In this document: piece by piece, positions 22,096 to 35,136 of the stretch
Layout of the letters: every line of letters begins with the position of its first letter
Position numbering within the stretch: the first letter of the stretch is position 1
Assembly (NCBI GenBank): GCA_028673005.1
Contig: CM054116.1
Location: 135,895,681-135,959,680 of the forward strand
DNA length: 64,000 nt
Direction: 5' to 3'
From: Tanypteryx hageni
Lineage: Eukaryota; Arthropoda; Insecta; Odonata; Petaluridae
The notes under the pieces: generated by a model
Database searches by the model: none
Told to the model about the DNA's origin: nothing
Seen by the model: the letters and a program-made list of their open reading frames with translations, nothing else
Program-made: the position numbers and the translations under genes

Positions 22096-22690
22096 TAGGA
22101 ATGGGCCGCGGAGGAATCGAGAGGAGTCGACTCCTTGACGCCCAAGAACCGATACTCCCGGTTCTGGAGTCGACTCCGAGTGCGCGGTGGCATCTTGTGG
22201 CATTTGAATTAACTAAATAGCAAAACTGCACTATCTCGGCGTTGTTGCTGAATTTTTTTCTATGTAAACATTTAAAAATAACATTAAAACCGCTGAGTGA
22301 CGTATACACAGCGTTTGTTATTGAAAAGAGATGGGTAATTTACGACGAAGAAAAGAACGTGAACATACAAATTAATTATATTACTGCTATCCGAGTGAGG
22401 TATGTTTTAAATAATTGACGATTGTTTTATTTATTACAATTGATTAGGTAATAAATTGGTGAAAAAATTCGATATTTCCTTGGCATCACTTCTGGCATTT
22501 CAGTTCGTAGACATAATACTAAGACATTAATATTTATCATTTTTCACATGATTGCATGAACCGTAAAGAATGCCTCTGCCTCGCATTTATGCAAGCATGA
22601 TGTGTGTGCATCTTTCCACTCTTGTTCTATGTTTCTCATTTCAGCATTTGATCCTAAGTTCAAGAAACACTTTAACGGAGTCTGATTGTA
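22096..22690 (+). mobile_element. hAT remnant with SalI-type palindromes, copy B
   Basis: Starts TAGGAATGGGCCGCGG, like hAT ends of the TAGGGATGGG type. It then has two copies of the perfect palindrome GGAGTCGACTCC (22122 and 22163) flanking AGAACCG...CGGTTCT. 22298-22625 matches 13340-13625. At about 22640 an AG is followed by a short frame AFDPKFKKHFNG, resembling the LDPRFK motif near the hAT transposase C-terminus. Only scraps remain. Confidence 0.45.
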
Positions 22691-22959
22691 ATAAAATTAA
22701 TAATGTAATGATAATTTGATAATACACGTAATATTAATTGTCTTTTAGAAAAATTTTCTTTTAAAATAAATTCTGTTTCCATTATCGCTACTTTTGTAAT
22801 TTATTCTCCGCTCAGGAAGAAATTCTTTTGAATTAATATTTATTTTTGGGAGGGGTTTCGCGAAATTTATTTTTTCATGAAGGGGGTCCTCGGGTTGTTA
22901 AGTTTGGGTACTACTCTTATAAAGAAAGCTTGATGGGTTAAGCAAAAAAGGCTAAGGAT

Positions 22960-24760
22960 TCGTAGAAGTGATGATTGGACATATTTGTCAATATCAAGGA
23001 GATGAAAAAGAACGGACAGGAGGTGTTGTATTTATCCTTTTAACAAATTCGAAATTAAAATCTCGGAGGTAGAAAGTTCACCCAAGCAAGCAACTTGGAT
23101 AGTACTTCAATTAAAGAGAGATAACAACTGAAAATTGTTCTAGTTTATACGCCAACTTCAACAAATTGGATGAGGAAGTAGAAGTTTTCGTTCAAGAAAT
23201 AACCTTACAGCATAAAAATGGGAGGCGCCATCTTATTTATGGATGATTTCAATGCGAATTTGGTGAGAGAAAGACAACAGTGCATTTGAAAAAGGGGCCG
23301 ATGAAGAAATGAAAGAACGTAGAGACCAACGCGTAGACGTTACTAAATGCAGAGAAGTGGTTTGGAAGGAACCTAATGGCGGCAGAAAACTGTTCCGTTC
23401 TCAACCAATTCAGAGCTGGGATCAATTATCGGTTAGTACGATGCAGAATTAAAATCAATTTCAGGTAAGGAAGCTTAAACACAGCGTCAAAACATGAGTA
23501 TTAATATAACGGAAAGAAGAATTAGAAGTTGAACTCCAAAATAAATTCATTGTACTGGAAGAACAAGAAACCGATTAAAGATGAATAGAACTACTTAAAA
23601 GAATCGCACAATATATGGATAAAAAATTAAAATCAAGCCAGATAAAAAGTTACCTAAAAATATCTAAAAAACAAGACTACTCGTAAAGAAAATGACTAGC
23701 GACCTAAAAGTAATGATCCATATTTCAGAACTGAACAAAACTATAAGGAAGTGCACGCAATAAGATTTGAAGATATATATACATTATACAACAATGATTC
23801 AAGGTCTCATAATAAGAGAGAGTTGGTGGCATTGATGCTGGTAGATTATTAGATTGCCCATAGCAGGAAGGTAATTAAAAACGAGTACAAGAATTCTACG
23901 CTAAAATGTGTGAAAATCTGCAAGCCGATAAGGAAATAAACAAGGAAAGAAACTTTTCCACCGAAGAGCTTCAAGATATTTTTCCAGAAGAGGGGAGGCA
24001 CGCAATCAAGATCATGAAGAAAGAAAAGGTGGCTAGCTTTAATGGAATCACAGTAGAAATATTCCAGGCTTCGGGGAGTTATATGAACAAGATCCTAGCC
24101 AAGGTTTTTTACGTAATTCCTTAGGAAGAAGAACATACTGCAGTCTTAAAAGTACGCAGGTATGATATTTGCACAAAAACTGTTGCAAAGAAGATTTGAA
24201 CAGCTACTATCCAATCAGCCTCCTTCCGACAGTCAACAAATATTTAAGAAGTTAATTTAATGTATATGGGCATTCAAAATCATATTGATTCTTTCCAACC
24301 CAGATAACAAAGACAAACTCTCTTCATCGATTACGAAAAAGCATTGTCATCTACTCGAACATCGCCTATGTCGATGCTCTAATCTAAAGTACTAAGGAGA
24401 GGAAGAAGCGTTCATCACTTTAATCGAGTAAACCTGAAAAACATGCGACATTATCTGTTCAAATACACGAATATAAAAGTACTTTCAAGACTGAAAATGA
24501 TAAAGACAATTAGAATCCATGTTACCTCAATTATTTATAGCAGTATTAGAGACTGTATTCAAAACAACAGAAAGAGAAGAAAAAGTTATAAAGATATATT
24601 TAGAATATCCAAGTCATCTGTGTTTTGCCGTTAGTAGGAAGCGAAAAAGAGTTCCTCCTAAACGTGAGCAAGAAAGTAGAAAAGCTGGATTTAAAATGAA
24701 ACTTAATAAAACAAATCTCGTCTACAACTTCTTCATAGGTCATGAGAAGATATAGTTAAC
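22960..24760 (+). mobile_element. RTE-like LINE, old copy 1
   Basis: A badly decayed LINE. Endonuclease traces in changing frames: KERTGG-VVFI (about 22995), VYTPTSTN (about 23145), DFNAN (about 23245) and RLVRCRIKIN (about 23435), as in RTE endonucleases. RT starts at about 23700 (ISELNKTIRK), then FSTEELQDIFPEEGRHAIK and KMKKEKVASFNGITVEIF-like sequence at 23955-24065. The same family occurs at 46411-48103, where DILPEEVRHAIKRMKNG is nearly parallel. Dozens of stops make it inert. The 3' end is unclear after about 24760. Confidence 0.65.
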
Positions 24761-24915
24761 CAAATGAAACGTAACTTTGTGATACTCTATGAACAAGATG
24801 ATATGGAAATTTTTTTCTCAAACTTTGTAACGGATGAGCTATTCTTTCTTAAGTATGTTCTCCATGGTGGGCAATAGACGCGGAAATCTTTTTAAAAAAT
24901 AATCGGAATCAAGTG

Positions 24916-24949
24916 GGGGGCAATTGCGAATTTTCTGGATCCGCCCCTG
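24916..24949 (-). other. Solo hAT terminal repeat
   Basis: On the - strand the sequence begins CAGGGGCGGATCCAGAAAA, the classic form of a hAT terminal inverted repeat, followed by CAATTGCCCCCC. No partner end was found nearby. Confidence 0.5.
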
Positions 24950-27900
24950 GTAATGTCATCGAGAAACATTTTTCCCGACGTTACCGGATTCCATCCCATT
25001 ATCGCTAATATAAAATTAAGTCGCTAACATGTCAATCCAACATAACTTTCCGGATGACAATGTATTTTTTAATTCCAATTCCGCTCAATGGCCTAAAATA
25101 TGTTAGGACCGGCCATCTGTCGTAATTAGTAATTTATGTTTCCAAATGATCATTTGTTATTGTAATCCATGGTTAAGAAGAGAAAGGAAAGAAATGCGCT
25201 CCAAGCGTTTGGAGAAATTGGTACAATCATTTCCAATCTGATACGTTTTTATTGATAAATATTTTTATACGATTCTTAAAGCCCTATGTTGCATAAAGTG
25301 TCCATACCACTCTAAATTGCTTTGAAAGCTTTTATGTCATTCTACCCTCAACAGAACATCGTAGAAAGATTAATAATCGCTAAAGGTCTCCGTCAAAATC
25401 AATTCCACCTCTTCATAGTGTTCGTCCTGGCAGTTGTTCAACTCCCTCCGCGTAACAGCTTGCTCGGGCCCATCTAAGCGACTCAAACTCTCGAGGAAAA
25501 GGAGAGAGGTGGTGGAGAAATAGAAACAGCAGTGTCAGCTTCGTTTTCAACTTGCCAACGCTATTTCGCGTTTACTCTTTTTTATTCGTATTTCTGATGT
25601 AATTCGTATAATTTTTAAGCCGTTCAAAAACGCTCTAACATTTTCAGTTTTTTTTTTCCAAGAAGATTTTCATCTTTCATTCCATTTCTCTCGGTTTGAG
25701 ATGAAGTGCCCTGGCAACCTCAAAAAGACACCAAGTTTATTTTCCTTCATCTAGGCCACTCAGAGGTGTTTGCGCAATACTTTCAGTTGAACAATAGAGT
25801 GCCATAGCACTTTATGTCAGTGGTTTCTAGAGTTTTTTACTACGAAAATCCCTTTCTTAATATTTGTTCTGCAGAAAACCCCCTTCTAAAGTGTTCTTAG
25901 TGCTCTTAACCTATTATTTGACCTGTTTTTATTTATTGAAATATATTGCGATTATTAATTATTCATTTACTAAATAATACTGCTCCGAAGATAGATTATT
26001 GCACCTCGCTCCGCTTAATGCATTTCATTGAAAATGAGTAAGACATCCAATGCACCATTAAACAGTCATTACTATTTGTTGATAGTTAATTAATAAAAGA
26101 TGGCTTTTATTTTTAAAATAAATTTAATGCGGAATTTACCACGCTTTTTTAATTCCTGGGTTTCTTTAGGAATAAACTATTTTTCAAATTCTACTTTCGA
26201 TTTCATTTCTAGTACGAATAAAACAGATCGCAAAATATACGATGATATTAGCGCAACTGCGTCTGATGAATTCTAAGCCTTCTATTTATAAGTGTGAAGC
26301 TATTTTTAGACTTCTATACCATTAAAATTAAAAAAATGAATTTTCAAATGATTTGAAATTAAAGAGAAATCTCATAAACAATATACACATTATTGTTATC
26401 ATTGCATTACTTCATTGTTCCTAGTCTGCCAAAGATGCAGCGTCTCTATTGATTTGAATCCATCGAATGATATTTTACGAAATACCGTATTACTTTTTAA
26501 TAGAATTCCTCCATTTCGGATATTTTTAACCAACCCCTTGAAACAAGCCGCACACTCTCAATGGGTTCCCGAACCATCGCTTAAAAAGCATTGCTCAATT
26601 GTAGAGGTCGGCGTGCTATGGACCGCGACCCATGAAGATTAAATCGATTTTACGCTGATGTTGCCATAAGTAGAAAATATTTCCGATCCCTGTTTTAGAG
26701 TGTCTCGGAAACTGCGTTTTTATTTTGCAGCAAATACATGGATTCGTGTTACCTCCAACTCGCTCTGGGAATATCTTTTCCTGGCGCTTGACTTGACGAT
26801 CACAGACCCTCTCGGTATATTTGGAAGAAGTTTATTTTTGAGACATTCCAAATAAAGTCATCATCAAACTCCTGTTGAGTGTTTTTCTATTTATGAATGA
26901 AGAATTCATCTTGGCGGATTATTAAGTTCCATTACAAAGTTTCAACCGTTCGATCGTTGTGTTTTAGGCGCCGCTGCCAAAGCTAGGAAAGCTTTACAAG
27001 CTATTATTTTATCACACCATTCTCTTTTATTTATTAGGTCACATTTATCTAAAGTTGTATCATAAGTATGGTCGTTATTTTCTCGCTGTCCTTTATTTTC
27101 CCCTTCTTGCGTAATAGAGATTTATGAATCCATCGAATGACTTTCGCTATGTGCCTTCTCTCTTTCAAATACAAATAGGTCGGTAAATGTTTTAAAATTC
27201 ACTTCAATTTAGGCAGTTTATGGTTAATACTTATCGAGATATGTAAACAAAAAACCATAATTTAAAAGCACTTCGTAAATTTCATATTAATGGTGCCTCT
27301 TCAACAAATGAAATAAATAGTTATTGTGGAATTTTCAACATTTTACCTGTTTTCCTGGGAGCGGAGGAGCCCTTCTCCGACACTCCATCGCTAAAATCAA
27401 GCGCTTTCCGATCGCAAGACGACTTATAGACGCAATAACACGCACACACACTCACGAGCCTGAAACACACACAGAATTGAAAAATAAAAAATTACCAAGA
27501 GACGAAATGCAGACAACACACTTATACATTAAATAGATAACTTAAATTAGCAAGTCATAATAGTAAAAAATATGACAATTTCGCCTTTTTTCATTGCGGT
27601 CTTCTAAAAATTTACGTTAGCATGCTTCCCATTTTATAACTCAATTGGCAACCTAAACGTGAAACGCGGGAGAAACGACTCATGGAGTACTCCATAAAGT
27701 TTCTGCCGTAACCTATCGGGTAACTCTTGCTAAAACTGCAGAAGGTTGACTTAAGACACCTGTGCCAAATATGGAATATATCATGTTTAGTGGTGATAGA
27801 ATATGTATCTGCCACTAAAGATTTCAATTGAAGTAATAGGAGAAAGACACCGTTCATAAGCAAAGATAATGGTCGAACTGAAAATAATACTGATTTCTTT

Positions 27901-28430
27901 CAAAGAGAACAATGAAATATTTTCCCAGGGAAATCTCTTGCAGCTGCCTCTTCTCTTACCTTAATACCTTGTCATGTTTATATCTTCCCTATCATAAACA
28001 CTCGCAATTGCAAAAACATGTAATAAATAGATTTTAACGATGTCAGCTTTTATGACTTACTTATTAATCACCCGAACAATTTTGAAACGAAAGAAAAAAA
28101 TCAGTCGAAAAATACGGCAAATCTCATCGAAGAGGTATGCAAGTGAAGATGTATCAAGAAAACATAATCCAGTGCCGTATCTGCTCTGTAGCGTTAGCAA
28201 AGGCTACAGAAAAGTACTTTAAAGTTATAACTAGAATTCTGCAAAACTAATTAAAGAAAAAAACAGTAGAAATGTAATGTCTGTGTGGGAAATTCGCGAT
28301 GCCACAATTGAATTGATCAGTGAAATGTCACAAATTTAAAAGTCGGGTTTATCTCCCCGGAACGCAGGTTTTCTTTAGTAGAAAATGAAATAACTTTTCA
28401 ATGCAGGACTCACAGGATTATACACCTGTC
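24950..28430. other. Unassigned AT-rich intergenic DNA
   Basis: No protein domain or structured RNA was recognised in 3.5 kb. A possible hAT end, CAGTGGTTTCTAGAG, lies at 25814, and a hAT-like block (GGTCGGCGTGCTATGG) at about 26606; they do not form a convincing pair. A short CA repeat is at 27441-27475. Frames up to about 80 codons look random. Confidence 0.5.
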
Positions 28431-28580
28431 CCTCGACTTACGCGGTACTTGATGTACACGGTGCCGGTTTTACATGATAAAGAAAATGCGACCATTCCTC
28501 GATTTACACGGACTTAATGTACACAGTTTAGGTTTTAAACAGTCAAGGAAATGAGACCATTTCTCGATTTATACTGGATC
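28431..28580. repeat. 65 bp tandem repeat, pogo-end-like
   Basis: CCTCGACTTACGCGG starts a unit of about 65 bp that recurs at 28498 (CCTCGATTTACACGG) and partly at 28563 (CTCGATTTATACTGG). Each unit includes TTGATGTACACGG or a close form and ATGxGACCATT. The motif style resembles Tigger/pogo subterminal repeats, but no partner end is visible. Confidence 0.55.
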
Positions 28581-28923
28581 TCTGTTGGAAAATTTGTTCA
28601 TGACACTGAAGATGACTGATTGAGGAGAAATTTATTGAAGTTTTCGTTAAGTTAGTTTTTTCAATTTTATAACTAAATACATTTCCTTGCTAAATAATTT
28701 TTTTATTTCTTCAATTTTGAATTTCCCAGATTGCATGAAGATTTTATTTAGTTTAATATAAATGTTATTTTCTCTAATGTTTACTTTATCATTACTTCTG
28801 AGTTCAAATATCTTTTGAGTTTATCTTTTATTTAATGTGAAGATTCATTTATATAATGCTTATATTGTTATTACAACTTAATTCAAATTTCAGATAAATA
28901 TATACTTATAATTGTTTCCAAAA

Positions 28924-29695
28924 TACAGCCATCCTTCGTTTTACGAACTTCCGTTTTACGAGTTTTTGCTTATACGAACTGAATAATTTCATACCTATTT
29001 TACGATTTGCGAACAAATTTTTGCTTATATGAGTTCATTCCGTTCGCATGAAAATCCAAAATTTCAAATATCGAATAAATTTTTGCTTATACGTGCTCTA
29101 TCCGCTTCGGGAAAGCTCGGTAAAGTTCGTCAGATTGCATCACGCTGTTCCGAATAAGAACCATCACCTCGGTCTTAGTAAGCGTGTTGCCATTCATTAT
29201 GAAATTCGGTTCGCTGAGTGGTGATCATTTTTATCTTTTAAATCAAGATATATTTTTGTGAAACGTGCCGGCCTTTTAGGTATTGCAAGTCGTAAAGTAA
29301 AAAAAGAGAGAAGGCCTTTAAGGGTAGCCCATAAACTAAATATTATTCAAAGATTGGAGAAAGGCGAGTGGTCAAAGGACATATGCGCCGCATTTAACCT
29401 ATCGTAGGCTAACATAGGCTAGGATATCATAGGCTAATACCGCTAATATATAGAGTAAGACATCATAGGCTAATGACTAAGAATGTCTTTTAAATACATT
29501 AATATATCATTATTGATGATATTTTCTCAATTTGGTATCGTTCTGTATTGTTTTTAAGTGAACTATGTGATATTTTTTTATTTTGACCTTCGGAACCAAT
29601 TAAGAGTTTTTTACATAGGAAGTAATGGTAAAATAATTTTTGTTTTACAAGTTTTCGCCTAACGAACAGTTCTCGTGGAACAAGGGAAGGCTGTA
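28924..29695 (+). mobile_element. Tigger/pogo element, internally deleted
   Basis: Ends TACAGCCATCCTTCGTTTTA (28924) and its inverted relative ending GGGAAGGCTGTA (29695), with TA at both sides as the expected duplication. Subterminal TTTTACGA motifs repeat. The interior keeps only the transposase N-terminus: a frame RKVKKERRPLRVAHKL then NIIQRLEKGEWSKDICAAFN (about 29290-29400), a CENP-B/pogo-type helix-turn-helix. The catalytic domain is gone, so this copy was non-autonomous. Confidence 0.75.
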
Positions 29696-31138
29696 TGCTT
29701 TATTTTAAAATAAATAGGAACCTAGCCCACAAAATTATATGAAGTGTAAGTTTCGATTTGCGCTGTTTTGATTTTCGAGAACGCATCCCCCGTGTAAACC
29801 AAAGGAATGGATGTATTTGTTGAGCGACTCGACTTTGTCGCAGCACGTCATCATCAGGTTCGGAAAAGAGGTCTCTTTTCTGATCAAGCATTAATTATGG
29901 ACTGCCACAAAGTTACAGCACATTTTACGAATCTCTGCTGGCTAAACAACTATTAAAATAGATAAATCACCGATTTCCAGGTCTTAAATTAGAGTTATAT
30001 TATTCGTAAAATAAGACTGGTGAAATTTAATTTGTGAAATGATATAGGAAAAGTTCACTTTTAAATTATTTGTTTCACTGAAATATAAATTTCGTTTTGT
30101 AAACTCGGCTTAGGGATATATACTCGGTGCTATCCTCGGGCATTCTTCAAATCTTGTTGCACTGTTATTCATTCATTCAGAAAACAATTTGAAAATTTTG
30201 CCAGAAAATATTTTATTAACATTTTATTTTTTGAGACTGTTTATGTTAACGTATGCAATTATAAGGGATCGTTTGAACATATTAATGGCTATTGGATACA
30301 CTTATCGTGACAATTACATTTTTTCCTTTTTGGCGAGATCGATAATTTCCAAGAAATCTATTGCCCTTAACAACATCCTAAAAGACAAGTAAGAGGAATA
30401 TATTAGGACTTTAAAATTGCATGTGCACGCTAAAATAATTATGGCTATATTCTAGAGTATCAAAAATAAAAAGTAAAGGTAATTTAAGATGAGAGATTTT
30501 GTTATTATCAACGAAGCGAAAACATACTGGAGATATCGTTTCCCCCTCTCTATACCTGCTTGGCTTTTTGAGCATTACTACAATCATGTCTCTAATATCT
30601 AATTCTCTATAGGGTAAGTTCTCAAGTTACGTCGAGAATGCGTTCCCAGGAAACGCGAGATAAGCCGAAAGAACGTATTACGAAACCTGATTTGCCGTGT
30701 CATTAATGATTCACATATGTGAAAAGATGATACGGTCTATGGATCTATTTTGCATCAAAATTCAAATAACATATTTACCAGGCTCTTTCTGATGGAGTTA
30801 AGAGAACAAAATCTCTATACCTATTAGAATCATAACGTAACCAACAGATATATTAACTACAAAGATAATTAGATATTTAATTAGGTAGGAAAATATCCAA
30901 ATTAGAATAAAAGTTTAAAACATCGGAACCCATCCTTAATATTTTGTTCACTATTAAATTAAATACGAAAAAATAAAACGAAAGATGCCACATATTTACA
31001 GAATTAGTTGATAAATACAGCTTAGTCATGTATTTAATATTATTTAAGAGTAAGTTTTAAGTCGAAAGATAACTATTGGGATCAAAGATCTTTAGCAAGT
31101 GGAAAATAAATGTTGCCATCTGCAGTGAGATGACGTAC
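29696..31138. other. Unassigned AT-rich DNA
   Basis: No gene seen. At 30611-30670 GGTAAGTTCTCAAGTTACG then GTCGAGAATGCGTTCC resembles the style of a pogo end, without a partner. Frames such as 30189-30392 look random. Confidence 0.45.
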
Positions 31139-31259
31139 CTTATTAAAGTTACAAAAGGTTTTCCACAGGTGGCTGCCTTCGCACACATTAGCAACCTTGG
31201 TAGCCAGCACATTCTTGCGAACGAAACTGAAGCAGTTGGTGATGAATTTAGCAGCAGCG
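31139..31259 (-). other. Candidate host exon (121 bp), unproven
   Basis: On the - strand a 40-codon open segment, AAAKFITNCFSFVRKNV... ending FCNFNK, is preceded by AG and followed by GTACGT, a fair donor. Base composition is less AT-biased than its surroundings. The + strand is also open here. No family was recognised and the polypyrimidine tract is weak, so this is only a candidate. Confidence 0.2.
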
Positions 31260-31740
31260 CTTACAGATTTATATTCTTGTTATCTTAGAAAGGCAATCGG
31301 AGTTGACCTGATAATGAATTTTAGCCAACAAATTTCAGAATAACTAATTAATATTATAATATCGCGTTTGATGTTTTATTCTCTCATGAAATTTATGCTG
31401 ACATTTCGTAGTTGTTGGTTTAATTGTCGTGATCCTATGTATATTTTGGTTTCTAAATTTAAAATGTCATTTATTCATTGAAAATATAGAAATCAATGTG
31501 TAAAAGATGAGGCTGATCATACAAAACCGTTCCCAAGTGATATACATATTTCTACTTTTCAGTGTTTTCTTAGTGATAGTTTTAGACCGATAATATTAGC
31601 GCCATCTCAGTGCCAACAATGAAATTAATCCAAAAAAATCGTTCAAGAAGAAGTAATTAACAAGATGGAAAAGTAAATGGAATACACAGAGATTTTAAAG
31701 ACGTCCTTTATAGAAAATACATATGAAACGGTATCAAAAG

Positions 31741-32075
31741 ATTGGGCGATTCTCGAATTTTTATCTCCGAAGCTATAACTCGTAATTATGTGTTCTCGTG
31801 GACTGGTTTGAGGCAAATGTTGTCCTCTATCTGAATAATTTTTGTTAATGTATGGCTTAAAGATTACGATCTTTGGAGAGAATAATTTGATATTTAATCG
31901 TTGCTTGCCGAGAGAATCATCTTAGCGTTCGATGTAAACAAAATATATAGAGTTTTGCTCGGGATTTTCTCGTAATTTTATCTCCGAAGCTATAACTCGT
32001 AATTATGTGGTCTCGGGGACTTTATTGCGGTAAATTTTGTCCTCTATCCAAATAATTTTTTAATCTATATTTTAC
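31741..32075. repeat. Two direct repeats of about 110 bp
   Basis: Both copies (from 31745 and from 31963) carry TCTCGWATTTTTATCTCC or a near form, then GAAGCTATAACTCGTAATTA, a GGGACT/GGACTGG step and TTGTCCTCTATC. Spacing is about 220 bp. The family is unknown. Confidence 0.7.
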
Positions 32076-32601
32076 TGATCACGTGAGAGAATGATAGAGA
32101 AAAAATATGGCGTATAATTGTTGCTTTACGGATGCCATTTAATGAGATATGAAAATAAGTTTATAAAGTATTTATGTAAAGTGAAATTTCTAATTGACGA
32201 ATGCAGCTCAAAATAAAACATGGGCGAAAAATATTAATGAGGATCACTCCTACGTAATAAATTAAAATCCGTCCAGCGGTTTAGGAGATGAAAGTTACGA
32301 CGCACGGATGGACGGACGGACGAGATGTACCATAAGGCGTTCTGGTACTACCGCTTCGCTGGCAAAGAACGCCTAAACACGGTGTCTCAGGTATCTCCAA
32401 TGGCTATCACAAGTTTATTTTTTAAAACTTATGCGCATTTCGACCACAAAGCAGACGTCTTCAGCGGTAATTCCCCAAGAATAGATCAGCATCAGCTTTT
32501 TATAAACTTTTATTGTGGCTATTGTAGATACCTTTGACACGTATTTTTAAAGTGCATGTTCTTGATTTTTTCCAGTCATAAGACGAGCTCGAACTCCCTT
32601 T
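32076..32601. other. Spacer with GGAC tail and a GGCGTTCT hairpin
   Basis: CCGTCCAGCGGTTTAGGAGA (32270-32289) is followed by GGACGGACGGAC (32311-32323), a combination often found at 3' ends of dispersed repeats. Next to it GGCGTTCT (32336-32343) pairs with AGAACGCC about 20 bases on. No gene. Confidence 0.45.
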
Positions 32602-32611
32602 CAAATTAACG

Positions 32612-35136
32612 GGAACAGTCAAATTCGTCGAACGATCAATTTATCGAAAGGCAAGCTTGTCGAAAATGACGATTTCGTCGAAAAAAATGAAGAATATGGA
32701 AAAAACAACAGTATCCAATGAAGAGACAAAAAAGAAACAGTCAGTAAAGACTGATAAATAAGAAATAAACAGAAATATAAGAATTATTATTGGAATATAA
32801 ACAAAAAATGTACAAACTAATTTGTAAAATTTCTAATATTTGTAGTACTATTTTAAAAGAATTTTCACATTTACTTCGAGCGAAAGAGTGAGCACATTTG
32901 TATGGTCAGGTGTAGGTATCTGCAAGAGAAAAGTTAAATAAAAATAAATAAACAGGAAAATATTATCAGTTATCGGAAATTATAAAATCTCGAACTAAGT
33001 GTTACTTAAAAATATAACTGAAGCACAATAAGTGAAATTGTTATTTTTGAATCTTTGGATATTTTTTTACTTAATTTTAAAAAATTGTGATCATGAAATC
33101 ACGAAATAAATAATAAATTTATTACCTAGGTCAAAAGCCAATGTTATGAGCAATAGCTCTCAGGTAGTCGAGGGTGTCTTGGTTTTGTTGCCAAACAGCA
33201 ACAACTCGCCTTAACCTTTCTGCACTATCGCGGTATTTGTTGCGCATTTTGTTGGTGCCTCTCCACTAACGTACTGTTCGATTATCAACTCATTTCGGCT
33301 CTGCTCCCTCTGGATTCCTGGAACAAATTAACAAATGCTTGGATGGCGTGCAGAAATTTGTTGCTGGAATCCTCGATGCCATCTCTCAAGGTTGTTGCTT
33401 GTTTTCGGCAGTACCTGAAGCACACTTTCGTAGCAGTTCCACATTTGATGATCATAAATTGGGGGACGGCGACCGAAACGACTAATTGGTCGTCAAATCC
33501 ATGTGTCTTCGAAATAATCTATGTTGGGTTGGGTTTCTTCCAAGAAAACGTCACTTCTGCATAAAGATTCTAAAGTGGCAACGAGTTCTGCAGTAGGGAC
33601 AAATGCTATCGCAGGAAGTATACGAAACTTTAAAAGTTTTGTAGAGATCCTTAAATCCATTTTCTTGGATTTTTCTCCAAATACATTGGCAGTAATGAAA
33701 AAGCAACCACGATGTTTAGCAAAAGGAAACTCGGCGTGGATCGACTTTATCATAGCCATTTCGAAATCAATCATAAAAGATTTCGGATTGCATACACCAA
33801 CTAACTCATTCACCTTTCTCAATAGTCGGGAATATGTTTCTTTCTTTCTATCCGGAAGAAGTGCGTACACTAGGGGCACTGAGATGTTACCTTCAAATCC
33901 TTGAATAGTGTATAACTGATTAAACAGATTTGGCACAGTCTTGAAGATCTCGTCTCCATACCATTGCTCGGAACGACCAAGAAGTTTAAGATTAATTTCT
34001 GTAGAGAATATCACCAACCTGTCATATTCAGGGCCCAAATAGTAGAGCAAAAACTCCTCTACTCTACCTGTTTTTCTGTATTCTTCTCTAAAGACAATAT
34101 CACGACGAAAAACAAGAACAGCGGGCCCGCCGTTTTCTTTCGCCCGAGTATATCTGACTATTCGCCTTAAGTTAACTACAGAAGGAAGTTTAGCTACAGT
34201 ACCTTGGCTTATTCCTAATGAAACCGAAGACACGATATAGTCAGGAGTATCCCGAGTGTTTACCGCACAATCACGTATAGCCGCAACTTTATCTTGAGCT
34301 TCTACTTTTTCAGCATCCCCTACGTGATTATGTTCGTTTTTTTCCTTATTATCTTTTCCCCTTCAGTAATTAATCGACTACTGCACTTAAAACTGTGATA
34401 ACTCTCACACTTCCAGTAAAATCTTTCTTCGATTTGTTTCTCTTTGTAGAATATCTGTCCTTCAAAGAGAAGCTTAGGCCTTCCTTTTTCGCTCTTGACA
34501 AAATGTATTGCCATGACTCTTCCTCTCGCAAGAAAATTTTAAACTGGGATGGAAGTCGTTAAAGGGACCTCTACATTGGCAGAGATTTCCAGGAATTTTT
34601 ACAAGGACAGTAAAAGATGGTATCCCATAGCATAGCATAGAGAGCAAGGGAACACTGCGGGAGACCATACCTTCACTCTTGCAAGGATTGCTACCTGGCC
34701 ATACACATTTGCTCATCGTTTCTCTTAAAAGATAGCTCTCTTAACTGTAAATGTAAAATTTCTTTCAAAATAGTACTAAAATTATTATTTCACAAATTAT
34801 TTTATAAACTTTAATGTTCAAATTCTAATAGTAGTTGTTATACCTCTGTTTCTTGATTATTCGATAATATCAATTCTCACTTACTGTATTTAGTTTGTAG
34901 TTTTAATTGTAGTTTCTATATATTTCGCTAATCCTAATGTTTCTTATTTCTTCTTTTACTTTGACTGTATCATTAACATATTTTCACTATGTGAAATATA
35001 AAATGTGAGTTTCAAAATTTTCATTCATTATATCATTCATCATTTAAAGTTTCGACGAACTCGTCATTTTCGACAAACTTGCTTTTCGATGAATTGATCG
35101 TTCGACGAATTCTTTTTCGAAGAATTCACCTGCAGC
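32612..35136 (-). mobile_element. MULE DNA transposon with TIRs and 10 bp target duplication
   Basis: Inverted ends share AATTCGTCGAACGATCAATT, then ATCGAAA, GCAAG, TTGTCGAAAATGACGA and TTCGTCGAAA (left about 32621-32690, right about 35048-35113). CAAATTAACG flanks both sides (32602-32611 and 35137-35146), matching the 8-10 bp duplications made by MULEs. The right end has a short internal duplication (GAATTCTTCGAA beside GAATTCGTCGAA). Inside, on the - strand, lies one decayed FLYWCH-MULE transposase. The element is 2,525 bp. Confidence 0.85.
33130..34514 (-). pseudogene. MULE transposase with FLYWCH zinc finger
   Basis: DDE transposase of the Mutator-like type. The N-terminus (34514-34320) is a FLYWCH finger: KGRPKLLFEGQIFYKEK, FYWKCESYHSFKCSSR. 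The zinc-binding HNH is reached only through a frameshift at a run of seven A near 34340. The main frame (to 33493) has QWYGDEIFKTVPN with the first Asp, FMIDFEMAMIKSI with the second, and KHRGCFFI, where the usual His is Ile. After TGA at 33493-33495 the same frame carries on with NCYESVLQVLPKTSNNLERWH, as in MULE C-termini, with further stops before about 33130. Inactive. Confidence 0.85.

Noticed and set aside
25814..26610. hAT element between CAGTGGTTTCTAG and a GGTCGGCG block
   Set aside because: The two ends are not convincingly inverted and no 8 bp duplication was found.
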